DNA of 56,325 nucleotides from Fibrobacter sp. (GTDB lineage Bacteria; Fibrobacterota; Fibrobacteria; Fibrobacterales; Fibrobacteraceae), in the NCBI GenBank assembly GCA_017503015.1, contig JAFVTX010000016.1, positions 1-56,325 of the forward strand, in the 5' to 3' direction. The position numbers and the translations under genes were made by a program. This document shows positions 1 through 7,595 of this stretch, in pieces; the stretch's first letter is position 1, and every line of letters begins with the position of its first letter. The notes under the pieces were generated by a model, which ran no database searches, was not told the origin of the DNA, and saw nothing but the letters and a program-made list of their open reading frames with translations.

Positions 1-25
1 CTCTACCAGGCTGAGCTACACCCCG
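1..25 (-). tRNA. tRNA, 5' end only (cut by window edge)
   Basis: Read on the minus strand, the first 25 bases give a tRNA acceptor strand and D-arm start (CGGGGTGTAGCTCAG, then CCTGGTAGAG). The anticodon lies outside the window, so the amino acid cannot be assigned. A CGGGGTGT 5' end is common in tRNA-Pro, but that is only a guess. Confidence 0.75.
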
Positions 26-106
26 TCGGTGCCCAAATATAGTAAAAGACGAAGATATATTTTTGTTTTTTTACCCGTTTTTTCGCTTTTTTAGCCAAAA
101 TTTGCG

Positions 107-114
107 TATATTTC
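107..114 (+). promoter_or_regulatory. -10-like element of a leaderless gene
   Basis: TATATTTC ends five bases before the ATG at 120, so transcription would start about at the ATG. There is no Shine-Dalgarno sequence. The same arrangement recurs at 5398, 10849, 19403, 28475, 33164, 49068 and 49800. Confidence 0.5.
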
Positions 115-119
115 TGCAT

Positions 120-1256
120 ATGCAGAAGCGGGTTACTTTACACGGGATAGGGCCTATCGTTTTGACGGTGCTAGGCCTGTTCGCTGTTCTGTTGATCGGT
201 TGCAGGACCGAAACCCAAAGTCAGCCCGCTCCCGTAGTGAAATCTTCCAGCTCCGTTCTTGTCCAGTCCTCTTCTAGCGAGGCAGAAACGATTGTCGATT
301 CGGCAGTTGTGGATTCCGCGGTTTCGGACACGGCGTCTGCAGATACCGCTGTTGTCGATACGGCTACAAAAGAGATTAAGGCGGTAGTGGACACCCTGAT
401 CCAGTCCAGTTCCTCCGAAAGTTCCAGTTCTTCTGTCGCAGAAAGTTCTTCTGCAGAGGCGGAGTTGTCCAGTTCCTCTGAAACGCCTGTAGATTCAGTT
501 CCGCAGGCAACTGTGGATTCTTCCGTTCAGGAGGTGGCCCTGGAAGAATCCCAGCCTGAAGTAACTCCCGATACCGCTACGGCAGATACGGTTATGCCCG
601 AGGCCCCTAAGGATACATCCCTTTGTGCGGACGCTCCGGCCGCAGTACTTTGCGACAAGAGGGACGGCCAGATGTACAGGACCGTCCGTATCGGCAGCCA
701 GGTCTGGATGGCTCAAAACTTGAATCATGCCGTTGAGAACAGCTGGTGCTATATGAACAGCCTTGAAAACTGCTCCAATTACGGCAGGCTCTACCAGTGG
801 ACTGCCGCCATGGCGTTAGACAAGGCCTATGGTCATTCCCTGGCAGGGGAACATCTTGGTGAAAGACACCAGGGGGTGTGTCCGGATGGCTGGTTTATCC
901 CGAGCGACAAGGATATGGAAATTCTTGTCCACTATGTGGCGGAATCCAACAAGGCTGCAGGTCTTGCCTCCGAAGAGGTGGGGACGAGTATCCGTAAAGA
1001 GAGCGGTTGGGAAGAAAACGACGAGGAAATTCTGGGTACCAACCGCTACGGCTTTGGGGCGGTTCCTGCGGGTTACCGCGATGCCAACGGCTCATTTGCC
1101 TTCCTTGGCGAAGAGGCTGATTTCTGGGTGGCCGAAGAAGACCCCAACGGGACGCAGGCACCCCATTGGAACCTGTATTACGCCAACCAGAACTTTAGCG
1201 GCGAATACAGGAACCTGAAAACATTTGGTTTCTCGGTTCGCTGTATCAAGAAGTAA
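120..1256 (+). CDS. FISUMP-domain lipoprotein at head of cytochrome operon
   Basis: Predicted exported lipoprotein of 378 residues. I chose the ATG at 120 rather than the in-frame one at 63 because it starts a clean signal peptide ending in the lipobox LIGC (Cys28). Residues about 35-170 are a low-complexity Ser/Asp/Thr/Val linker with several SSSS runs, typical of Fibrobacter surface proteins. From about residue 178 comes a FISUMP domain (motifs DGQMYRTVRIGSQVWMAQNL, YGRLYQW, FSVRCIKK at the end), the Fibrobacter major paralogous domain, of unknown biochemical role. The stop codon is immediately followed by the ATG of the monohaem cytochrome, so the two are probably translationally coupled. 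Family assignment is solid; function is unknown. Confidence 0.9.
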   Translation: MQKRVTLHGIGPIVLTVLGLFAVLLIGCRTETQSQPAPVVKSSSSVLVQSSSSEAETIVDSAVVDSAVSDTASADTAVVDTATKEIKAVVDTLIQSSSSESSSSSVAESSSAEAELSSSSETPVDSVPQATVDSSVQEVALEESQPEVTPDTATADTVMPEAPKDTSLCADAPAAVLCDKRDGQMYRTVRIGSQVWMAQNLNHAVENSWCYMNSLENCSNYGRLYQWTAAMALDKAYGHSLAGEHLGERHQGVCPDGWFIPSDKDMEILVHYVAESNKAAGLASEEVGTSIRKESGWEENDEEILGTNRYGFGAVPAGYRDANGSFAFLGEEADFWVAEEDPNGTQAPHWNLYYANQNFSGEYRNLKTFGFSVRCIKK

Positions 1257-1640
1257 ATGGTGTGTATGGGAAAAACTTTTAAGATTACGTTATCTGTTTT
1301 TGTGGTTCTTGCGACAGCATTGTTTGCCGTAGAAGTGTTTTCTTTGCCCAAGGTGACACCGGAACTCAAGGCTGGTGCCCAGGAATATTACAACAACGAA
1401 TGTAAGGCCTGCCACCGCTGGGGCCGCAAGTTTGCCGCCCCTCCCATGAAGGAGAACGTGGCCCAGTACGCCGAAAAGCCCGAAGAAATGGTCAAGTACC
1501 TGATGCACCCCACTCCGAAACACCCGGACATTTGGCCTGCGATGGAAATAACGCCCCTTACCGAAGACCAGGCGAAGATGATGACGGCTTGGCTTTTATA
1601 CATTTTGGACAATCCGGAGGATCCGGGCAGGCCTAAGTAA
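1257..1640 (+). CDS. monohaem c-type cytochrome
   Basis: A 127-residue protein with an N-terminal hydrophobic signal or anchor (about residues 5-28) and one haem-c site, CKACH. PAMEITPLTEDQ near the C-terminus probably supplies the distal Met, as in small cytochromes c of the c5/c551 type. It should act in the periplasm as an electron carrier. It begins directly after the lipoprotein stop codon; an ATG three codons in (1266) is an alternative start. The pentahaem cytochrome follows 12 nt later behind a GGGAGCGGG ribosome-binding site. In alternative complex III the monohaem subunit is ActE; that equivalence is inferred from context. Confidence 0.85.
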   Translation: MVCMGKTFKITLSVFVVLATALFAVEVFSLPKVTPELKAGAQEYYNNECKACHRWGRKFAAPPMKENVAQYAEKPEEMVKYLMHPTPKHPDIWPAMEITPLTEDQAKMMTAWLLYILDNPEDPGRPK

Positions 1641-1652
1641 CTGGGAGCGGGA

Positions 1653-2180
1653 ATGAAATACCTGATGGCGGGATTGTTGGCACTTTTGTGCGGGTTCTTC
1701 CTGGCCGATTTCCTGTTCCGTCAGCAGGCTTCCGAAGTCAAGACTCCGGGAAACGTTCCCTTTGACCACGCCCTTCACGGGGATTCCATCGGGCTGGATT
1801 GTTCCCATTGTCATACGGGAGTGACTTACCAGGCTCACGCCTACCTGCCTTCCAAGACGGACTGCATGGACTGCCATAGGCTGCCCTTGACCGAGAATCC
1901 GGGAATTGAGAAACTGGATTCCGCCTTGAGCCGTGCTGAGGAATTCCCTTGGGTGCACAAGAGGGTCTTGCCCGAACACGTGGTGTTCCACCACGGGCTT
2001 CATTTTGCGGCAGGCGTGCAATGCAGCGACTGTCATGGCTCTACGGAAAAGATTCAAAAGAACCGCTACGGAGGGGAGCGCTTTACCATGCAGAGCTGCC
2101 TGGACTGCCATAGCGGAAAGACCTTCGAAGGCCGGGGTTTCAAGAAGGCTGCCATCCATTGCGGGGCGTGCCATCGTTAG
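1653..2180 (+). CDS. pentahaem c-type cytochrome, ActA/QrcA-like
   Basis: A 175-residue protein with one N-terminal membrane helix (residues 2-22) and five CxxCH haem sites: CSHCH, CMDCH, CSDCH, CLDCH and CGACH. Additional His residues (FDHALH, HVVFHHGLH) look like distal ligands. Small membrane-anchored multihaem cytochromes beside an iron-sulfur and an NrfD-like gene are the hallmark of ActA in alternative complex III and QrcA in the Qrc menaquinone reductase. Its expected role is periplasmic electron transfer to or from the quinone module encoded downstream. Membership in the class III multihaem group is clear; equivalence to ActA is inferred. Confidence 0.85.
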   Translation: MKYLMAGLLALLCGFFLADFLFRQQASEVKTPGNVPFDHALHGDSIGLDCSHCHTGVTYQAHAYLPSKTDCMDCHRLPLTENPGIEKLDSALSRAEEFPWVHKRVLPEHVVFHHGLHFAAGVQCSDCHGSTEKIQKNRYGGERFTMQSCLDCHSGKTFEGRGFKKAAIHCGACHR

Positions 2181-2191
2181 GGTTTTGTTTT

Positions 2192-3058
2192 ATGGATAGG
2201 CGTGAATTTATCAAGGCGTGTTCGGTGGTGGCTTTAATGCAGGTCCTGTGGGGCTGCCGTCGCTTGCCCGACCTTTCCGGGGCGAAAGTTCCAGAAATCG
2301 CCGAGTTCGAACGGGAGGTTCGTTTGGCCCTGTCCCGCGCCAAGGGGGCTTTTGACCTGGTCCAGGTCCCCATGCCAGGCGCTCTTGGTGTCCAGGGGGC
2401 TTCGCCGGTGAACCGTTTCGGCATGGCCATCGATTTGGACGCCTGCGACGGATGCGGCAAGTGCATTCTGGCCTGCATGCAAGAAAACAACATTCCCCTG
2501 AGTTCCAAGGGAGAGCGCGATGCCGGGCGGTTCATGCACTGGATCGAGATGCATGGCGGCGCCCCTGCCATGTGTTTCCACTGCGGTAACGCCCCTTGCG
2601 AAAAGGTCTGCCCTACGGGGGCGGCAAGCCACACTCCCGACGGACTCAGCACCATGATGTACAAGCGCTGCACCGGCTCCAGGTTCTGCGGGGCGAACTG
2701 TCCTGTGGGGGCCCGCAAGTTCAACTACGTGGATAACGTCAAGGAAGGTCTTGCCCGCAAGTTCAATCCCGAAGTTCCCTTGCGCTCCAAGGGCGTCATG
2801 GAAAAATGCTCCCTGTGCCTGCAGCGCCTGCAAGACCACAAGTACGCCCAGATGGCTGCAAGGCCCGGTGTGGAATGGCGGGGGAGTGGTCTCAAGACAG
2901 CCTGTAGCGAGGCCTGCCCCAAGAATGCCATTATCTTCGGGAACTGGCTGGACCAGGAATCCCCCCTGGTTCAAGAGGCCAAACACAGGAATCTTTACGT
3001 GCCTCGGGAAATAGCGAATCTCGATCCTTCCGTGGTGTACATGCGGGGGAGGCGCTAG
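2192..3058 (+). CDS. Tat-type 4x[4Fe-4S] subunit, ActB C-terminal/NrfC/HybA-like
   Basis: A 288-residue iron-sulfur protein. The ATG at 2192 is preferred over an upstream in-frame start at 2159 because it opens a Tat-like signal (DRREFIK) running into a lipobox-like WGC. Four Cys clusters follow: CDGCGKCILAC, CFHCGNAPCEKVCP, a CTGSRFCGANCP segment, and a CSLC...CSEACP pair. This is the four-cubane layout of DMSO-reductase-type electron-transfer subunits and of the C-terminal half of ActB. No molybdopterin-binding (ActB1) partner is encoded here. Its stop overlaps the next start by one base, implying stoichiometric synthesis with the membrane subunit. Confidence 0.85.
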   Translation: MDRREFIKACSVVALMQVLWGCRRLPDLSGAKVPEIAEFEREVRLALSRAKGAFDLVQVPMPGALGVQGASPVNRFGMAIDLDACDGCGKCILACMQENNIPLSSKGERDAGRFMHWIEMHGGAPAMCFHCGNAPCEKVCPTGAASHTPDGLSTMMYKRCTGSRFCGANCPVGARKFNYVDNVKEGLARKFNPEVPLRSKGVMEKCSLCLQRLQDHKYAQMAARPGVEWRGSGLKTACSEACPKNAIIFGNWLDQESPLVQEAKHRNLYVPREIANLDPSVVYMRGRR

Positions 3059-4734
3059 TGTACAGGATTCTCGTGTACATAGGTGTTGCACTCTTGCTTC
3101 TGGGGGCTTTCGCCTTCGGGGTTTCCCTGTGGGAAGGCCCCACCGCATGGCATACCGACGCACGCACCTTCTGGGGCATTCCCATCTCACTATTTGTGCT
3201 GTGGATTGGACTTGCCCATGCGGGAACGCTGATTTCGGCCATATTCCTTGCGCTGGGTTATCCCCTCGGTCGCCGCACGTCTATGGTGGCGGAACTTTCC
3301 ACCCTGTGTTCCCTGGCGGTGGCGGCGCTGTTCCCGTTGGTTCATCTGGGAATTATCGAAAACTTCTACATGGTTGTCCCGTTTCTCGATGCCCGCGGCA
3401 ACTTTTCGAACCTGCGGTCGCCCCTGGTCTGGGATTTCTGCTGTATTTCTGTATATGGGCTTGTGTCTCTGTTGTTTTTTGCAACGCACCTTTTCAGCGA
3501 AAAGTTCCCGGACCTGAAAAAACTGATTCGCCCCATGGCTTGGCTGCTCTTTCCGCTGGTGCTGTGGGTGCACACCATCGTGAGCCTTGACTTTGCGGTG
3601 ACCTTCGTGCCCCAGTGGCGCGGAGCGTTTTTCCCGCTTTACTTTATTGCGGGGGCTATCTATTCCGGCCTTGCCCTGGTCATTATCCTCCTTACGGCGG
3701 AGCACTGCCGCGTGCGTGTGCTGGAAAAATTCATGCTTGGCCTTTCTTGGTTCATGGCGGTTTTCTGGTTGTGGGAATTCCTGCTGAAAGGCACTTTCTC
3801 CTTCGAGGTGGTGTTCCTCGGGGCGGTGGTGCCGCAGCTGATGTGGCTCCGGGTTATCCGGGAAAATGCCTTCGGGCGGCTCCTGGTGGCATTCTCCGTC
3901 TTGGTTTCGCTGGGGCTTGAACGCTACATCCTGGTCACACCGTCGGAATACAATCCTGCGGACTATTTCAGCTGGACAGACCTTGGACTGGTTTCGTTCT
4001 CCTTGGGCCTGTTCACCACCTTGTTCTTTGTTTTCCGCGCCAAGTTCAGCTCCTTGCTGGAGGGCGAAGACGTGGTGATGGGAGAGATTGTCCTGCAGCA
4101 GGACGAGTCGGACAAGGAGTCGGAAAAGGTTTCCCTCCCTGAGAAAAATGACTTTCCCATTTTGCGGCTGCCCCTTTTGCTGGGTGTCCTTGTTACCCTG
4201 CTGTACGTGGTCTGGGCCGTTTCTGTAGAAAATACGAACCTTGCGCCCCTTTCGGTGGTGAACGTGGCTCCCTTGTGCTTGCCCCTGCTTGTGCTGGTGG
4301 CGAGCTTTACTTTGTGTGCAAGGCCCCTGTGGGGTATTTCTGGAAAACGGGTAAAGCTGGTTTGCGCGGTGCTTACTGGAATCCTGGGTTGCCTTGTAGG
4401 GGCATTCTGGGCCGGGGGCAGTTCAGATGTACCTTCTGGAGCCGTATCCGTGCAAGAAGTCGATTCGCCCAAGACGGTAGAATTCATCTGGTCGTCCAGG
4501 TGCGCCGGTTGCCACGGGCAAGACGGCAAGTTCAATGAAAAGTTCGTGCGGGAATTTTACCCGCTGCCCCAGAAGCTTACGCCCGTGCGGCTGGATACCT
4601 TGGGAGAGGACTCTCTCGTGAAGGTCATTCTGGATGGCCGGGTGAACATGAACCCCTATCGGGGCCGGGTCTCCGAAGACGAAGCGCGGGGGCTGGTCCG
4701 CTACAAGCGCCATTTGGCAGGGGAGGGTGAATAA
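3058..4734 (+). CDS. NrfD-like quinone-interacting membrane subunit fused to cytochrome c
   Basis: A 558-residue integral membrane protein starting with GTG overlapping the upstream TAG by one base. About ten hydrophobic helices make up the NrfD/PsrC fold. The segment FVLWIGLAHAGTLISA matches the ActC/ActF version of the family, which binds menaquinol. After a last helix near residue 450 there is a periplasmic cytochrome c domain with one CAGCH site and a probable distal Met in RVNMNPYRG. Fusion of an NrfD-like subunit to a monohaem cytochrome is a rearrangement of separate alternative complex III subunits (ActC plus ActE). Its expected role is quinol oxidation or quinone reduction coupled to the cytochromes and the iron-sulfur protein. 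Confidence 0.85.
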   Translation: MYRILVYIGVALLLLGAFAFGVSLWEGPTAWHTDARTFWGIPISLFVLWIGLAHAGTLISAIFLALGYPLGRRTSMVAELSTLCSLAVAALFPLVHLGIIENFYMVVPFLDARGNFSNLRSPLVWDFCCISVYGLVSLLFFATHLFSEKFPDLKKLIRPMAWLLFPLVLWVHTIVSLDFAVTFVPQWRGAFFPLYFIAGAIYSGLALVIILLTAEHCRVRVLEKFMLGLSWFMAVFWLWEFLLKGTFSFEVVFLGAVVPQLMWLRVIRENAFGRLLVAFSVLVSLGLERYILVTPSEYNPADYFSWTDLGLVSFSLGLFTTLFFVFRAKFSSLLEGEDVVMGEIVLQQDESDKESEKVSLPEKNDFPILRLPLLLGVLVTLLYVVWAVSVENTNLAPLSVVNVAPLCLPLLVLVASFTLCARPLWGISGKRVKLVCAVLTGILGCLVGAFWAGGSSDVPSGAVSVQEVDSPKTVEFIWSSRCAGCHGQDGKFNEKFVREFYPLPQKLTPVRLDTLGEDSLVKVILDGRVNMNPYRGRVSEDEARGLVRYKRHLAGEGE

Positions 4735-5180
4735 TGGATGCTATCCTGAACGCCCTGTGCTGCCTTATGGCTCTTGGAACCTCAATGTTCCTTTGGCGCC
4801 GTCCTGTCAGTATCTTCAAGGAGACGGGTATTCTTGCCCTTTTCTTGGTGGTCTTTGGCCTGTTCTCCTACCTCACGATGGACCTTGCTGAGCCTACCCT
4901 GGAATATATGCCTTTCCGGATGCTCGCCCTGTGTATCTGTTTTTCCACGACGTCCCTGACAAGCCACAAGACCCGCTACCTTGTGCTTTCCCAGGTCCTT
5001 TGGCTGTGGGTGGAATTCTTTGGCGGGCTTACCTTTGTGTATCATGGGCTTGACATGCCCTGGACCCGGATTGTCGCAATCGGTGCGGGCGCTTTTGGCG
5101 GGGCATTCCTTTCCCACATCAGTCGGGAAATGGAATTTTTGCTTATGGTCTATTGGATTGCCGTCTGGATGTTTTTCTAA
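4734..5180 (+). CDS. small integral membrane protein of the cytochrome operon
   Basis: A 148-residue protein with four or five hydrophobic segments and no haem or Cys cluster. It overlaps the NrfD-cytochrome stop by one base (TAATG), so it is almost certainly the last gene of the operon. I do not recognise the family. Alternative complex III contains small membrane subunits (ActD, ActF), but I see no diagnostic motif that would equate it with either. Confidence 0.75.
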   Translation: MDAILNALCCLMALGTSMFLWRRPVSIFKETGILALFLVVFGLFSYLTMDLAEPTLEYMPFRMLALCICFSTTSLTSHKTRYLVLSQVLWLWVEFFGGLTFVYHGLDMPWTRIVAIGAGAFGGAFLSHISREMEFLLMVYWIAVWMFF

Positions 5181-5202
5181 AAAATTACCTGGGAATTGGT
5201 CT

Positions 5203-5236
5203 TTTTTTATAAAAAAGCCGAAATTTTTATAAAAAT
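5203..5236. other. two perfect AT palindromes after the cytochrome operon
   Basis: TTTTTTATAAAAAA (5203-5216) and ATTTTTATAAAAAT (5223-5236) are self-complementary and lie between the operon end and the tRNA-Asn promoter. They could form weak hairpins ending the upstream transcript or be bent upstream DNA for the tRNA promoter. There is no GC stem. Confidence 0.4.
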
Positions 5237-5239
5237 CCC

Positions 5240-5269
5240 TTGACAAGGCATTCGTTTTATCTATATTTG
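5240..5269 (+). promoter_or_regulatory. promoter of tRNA-Asn
   Basis: TTGACA (5240-5245), a 16-base spacer and TATATTTG (5262-5269), 17 bases before the tRNA. It combines a classical -35 box with a TAnnTTTG-type -10 as in the Bacteroidota/FCB group, and is the best promoter in the window. Confidence 0.75.
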
Positions 5270-5286
5270 GGTGCGTCATTCGACGG

Positions 5287-5359
5287 TGCTTCATAGCTCA
5301 GTTGGTAGAGCCCGCGACTGTTAATCGCGTTGTCCTTGGTTCGAGTCCAAGTGAAGCAG
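5287..5359 (+). tRNA. tRNA-Asn (GTT)
   Basis: Complete 73-nt cloverleaf: acceptor TGCTTCA/TGAAGCA with discriminator G, D-arm GCTC/GAGC, anticodon stem CGCGA/TCGCG around loop CTGTTAA (anticodon GTT), T-stem CTTGG/CCAAG. CCA is not encoded. Confidence 0.97.
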
Positions 5360-5363
5360 CTTA

Positions 5364-5398
5364 AACGTCCCGATCTTACGGTCGGGGCGTTTTTTTTT
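5364..5398 (+). terminator. rho-independent terminator of tRNA-Asn
   Basis: A ten-base-pair stem (AACGTCCCGA with TCGGGGCGTT), 8-nt loop and long T tract. The T tract runs directly into the TATATATG -10 element of the next gene. Confidence 0.9.
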
Positions 5399-5405
5399 AT
5401 ATATG
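5398..5405 (+). promoter_or_regulatory. -10-like element fused to terminator T-tract
   Basis: TATATATG, four bases before the ATG at 5410, with no Shine-Dalgarno. It shares its first T with the tRNA-Asn terminator tail. Confidence 0.45.
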
Positions 5406-5409
5406 TAAT

Positions 5410-6522
5410 ATGGTCAGTTTCCTTCGGAAAGCAGATTTATTTCTTTTTGAACTACTGAGACTAGGTTTGTACACCAATAACAAAGGCCTAGATTTTTCAA
5501 CTGCATCTTCTTCCGAAATTTGGCTTGATGTTTATACTCTTGCAAAAAAACAATCAGTATTAGGTATTGCCTTTGCGGGTATCGAGAAACTCCCCAAGGA
5601 AAGCCGGCCGCCCATGCAGTTGCTTATGCGCTGGGCTACCGAGGTAGAGGCCATCCGTGGCATGAACGGCCTTATGAACAAGGAGGCGGCAAGGCTTACC
5701 CGTTTGTTTACGGATACCGGCCGCAAGAACGCCATCTTGAAGGGGCAGGCCAACGCCCGCCTCTATCCGGATCCGACTCTCCGCCAGGCGGGGGATATCG
5801 ACATCTGGGTAGAAGGCGGTCGCGACAGCATCAACCAGTTGTTGGTCGATATGGGGATGATTGAAAAGTCGGCTCTGGAGTACGGCCGTTTGTGGCACCA
5901 TGCCCACCTGGAGCGTACCACGGATGGCATCATGGCGGAGGTGCATTACAGGCCCGCTTCCGGAAACCCTTACAGAAGCCAAGAACTCCAGGATTTCTTG
6001 AACCGGGAAATTTTGAACGCCCAGATGGAGCCCGAAGGTTTTTACTCGCCCAGCATCAAGTTTGCCCTGGTGATGCAGCTTTCTCACCTTCAACAGCATT
6101 TCTACAGCGGCGGCCTGGGACTCCGGCAATATATCGACTATTACATTCTGCTGAAAAATTCTACAGCTGAGGTGCGCCGAGAAGTGTCGAGTGTGATGAA
6201 ACGCTTGGGCATGGTGCACGCTTGCAGCGCGGTGATGTGGGTGTTGCAGCAGGTGCTTGGCCTGGAACGGGATTTGATGCTCTGCGCTCCTTGTGCCTGG
6301 CGGGGGAGGCGGCTGCTTCGCCTGGCCCTGGTGGGTGGAAACTTCGGAAAGTATCGGCAGAAACCCCGCAACGTTTTTGTCCGGTGGTTTAGGGACCGCA
6401 GGCAGGCCCTGAGTTGGCTGCCCTTTGACCCCATGAACGCCTTTTTCAAGGAACTGAAGTATTGGCGACACACCCTTTACCTGATGCCCTTGCGGGTGAA
6501 GCGCCGGAGGATCGGGCTATGA
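5410..6522 (+). CDS. nucleotidyltransferase-fold protein (NTP_transf_5 family)
   Basis: A 370-residue protein of the uncharacterised nucleotidyltransferase family NTP_transf_5. The conserved segment is visible at residues 108-134: ILKGQANARLYPDP, then QAGDIDIWV, with Lys111 and the metal-binding pair Asp129/Asp131. The family presumably transfers a nucleotide or related group, but the substrate is unknown; members occur beside HPr-kinase-like proteins in peptide-modification and exosortase-type clusters. It overlaps the next gene by four bases (ATGA). The first about 170 bases are visibly more AT-rich than the rest, suggesting a mosaic gene. Confidence 0.8.
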   Translation: MVSFLRKADLFLFELLRLGLYTNNKGLDFSTASSSEIWLDVYTLAKKQSVLGIAFAGIEKLPKESRPPMQLLMRWATEVEAIRGMNGLMNKEAARLTRLFTDTGRKNAILKGQANARLYPDPTLRQAGDIDIWVEGGRDSINQLLVDMGMIEKSALEYGRLWHHAHLERTTDGIMAEVHYRPASGNPYRSQELQDFLNREILNAQMEPEGFYSPSIKFALVMQLSHLQQHFYSGGLGLRQYIDYYILLKNSTAEVRREVSSVMKRLGMVHACSAVMWVLQQVLGLERDLMLCAPCAWRGRRLLRLALVGGNFGKYRQKPRNVFVRWFRDRRQALSWLPFDPMNAFFKELKYWRHTLYLMPLRVKRRRIGL

Positions 6523-7595
6523 GCGAGACGCGCTATTACAAGGTGGCCGGTCACCTGTTCTCCGTGACGGTGGACGGGAATATCGCCGGAAATACGGATG
6601 GTTGTTTGTTGAATGGAACTGCCGCCGGTTCGCAGGGCGATTTCTACGCCAAGTGCATGGACAACTACGAACCGTTTGCGGAACCTTCGGAATGTCACCC
6701 CGGCCAGGGTGCCGGGGGCAATGTATTTTCTCTCTCCGTCATGCCGCCCGCCGCCTTCGACTATACCGAAGAAATCCGTCAAGAGGACGAGGGCCAGACC
6801 ATCATCTGCGGGCACAGGTTGGCGGGGGAGTCGGTCTTTGAATTTCTGTTGCGGGATGTTTCTACGGGAACTTTGATTTGTTCCAATGGCTATCGGGAGG
6901 CCCGCCTGCTGATGGGCAGCGCGGCCCAGGACCTGCGACTGCAAAAATTCGCCCTGAACAACTCCTTGATGGTGCTCTACGCCTTGGCTACGGCTGGCCT
7001 GGGTACCGCCCTTTTCCATTCGGCGGTGGTCAGCTACAAGGGCATGGGCTACATGTTTTTGGGCAAGAGCGGCACTGGCAAGAGTACCCATGCAAGGCTC
7101 TGGCTCAAGCACATCGAAGGTTCTGAACTGATGAACGACGACAACCCGGTGGTGCGGTTCTTTGACGACGACGGGCCTGATGGCGCGCCCCGCGCCGTGG
7201 TTTACGGCTCCCCCTGGAGTGGAAAGACCCCTTGCTACAGGAACGTTCAGGCTCCCGTTGGCGGGATCGTGCTGCTTTCCCAGGCGCCTTACAACAAGAT
7301 TGTCCGCCTGAAAGGTGTGCAGGCATACGCGGCCCTGGTCACCAGCATTTCGGGCAAGCGTTGGGATAAGTCCGTTGCCGACGGCCTGCACGCTACGGAA
7401 AACGCCCTGGCGAAAAACGTTCCCGTTTGGCATTTGGAATGCTTGCCCGACGAGGCTGCCGCAAAACTGTGCAACGAGAATGTTTCTGCACAGGATGTCA
7501 TTCCGGGCGGCGACAATAACGTCATTCCGGGCCCCGACCCGGAATCTAGATGGCGGCTCAAGGCCGCCATGACGAAGGACGAACATGCCCACTGA
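6519..7595 (+). CDS. HPr-kinase-related protein (HprK/SerK-like P-loop kinase)
   Basis: A 358-residue protein. The ATG at 6519 overlaps the upstream stop and is preferred to 6462. The N-terminal 150 residues are a divergent strand-rich domain; residues 182-190 are a Walker A loop, GKSGTGKST, followed by a second acidic motif (NDDNPVV) and GSPWSGK, the arrangement of HPr kinase C-terminal domains and SerK-like kinases. A peptide or protein substrate rather than HPr is likely. The last about 32 residues (NVIPGPDPESRW and on) are not part of the family: they are encoded by a palindromic intergenic repeat read in frame. The S26 peptidase start overlaps the end by 11 bases. Confidence 0.8.
   Translation: MSETRYYKVAGHLFSVTVDGNIAGNTDGCLLNGTAAGSQGDFYAKCMDNYEPFAEPSECHPGQGAGGNVFSLSVMPPAAFDYTEEIRQEDEGQTIICGHRLAGESVFEFLLRDVSTGTLICSNGYREARLLMGSAAQDLRLQKFALNNSLMVLYALATAGLGTALFHSAVVSYKGMGYMFLGKSGTGKSTHARLWLKHIEGSELMNDDNPVVRFFDDDGPDGAPRAVVYGSPWSGKTPCYRNVQAPVGGIVLLSQAPYNKIVRLKGVQAYAALVTSISGKRWDKSVADGLHATENALAKNVPVWHLECLPDEAAAKLCNENVSAQDVIPGGDNNVIPGPDPESRWRLKAAMTKDEHAH
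7497..7576. repeat. GTCATTCC-type palindromic repeat inside a gene
   Basis: Two copies of GTCATTCCGGGC, the second followed by a 24-nt palindrome around GACCCGGAATCTAGATGG and then GGCTCAAGGCCGCCATGAC. The same GTCAT-headed palindromes occur between genes at 8984, 10783, 13151, 13902, 21197, 44706, 48645 and 48877. Here it supplies the C-terminus of the kinase-like protein. Confidence 0.75.

Noticed and set aside
5287-5420. tRNA-Asn as integration site of a mobile island carrying the kinase/peptidase cassette
   Set aside because: No integrase and no repeat of the tRNA 3' end is visible downstream; only the first 170 bases of the next gene are compositionally odd.
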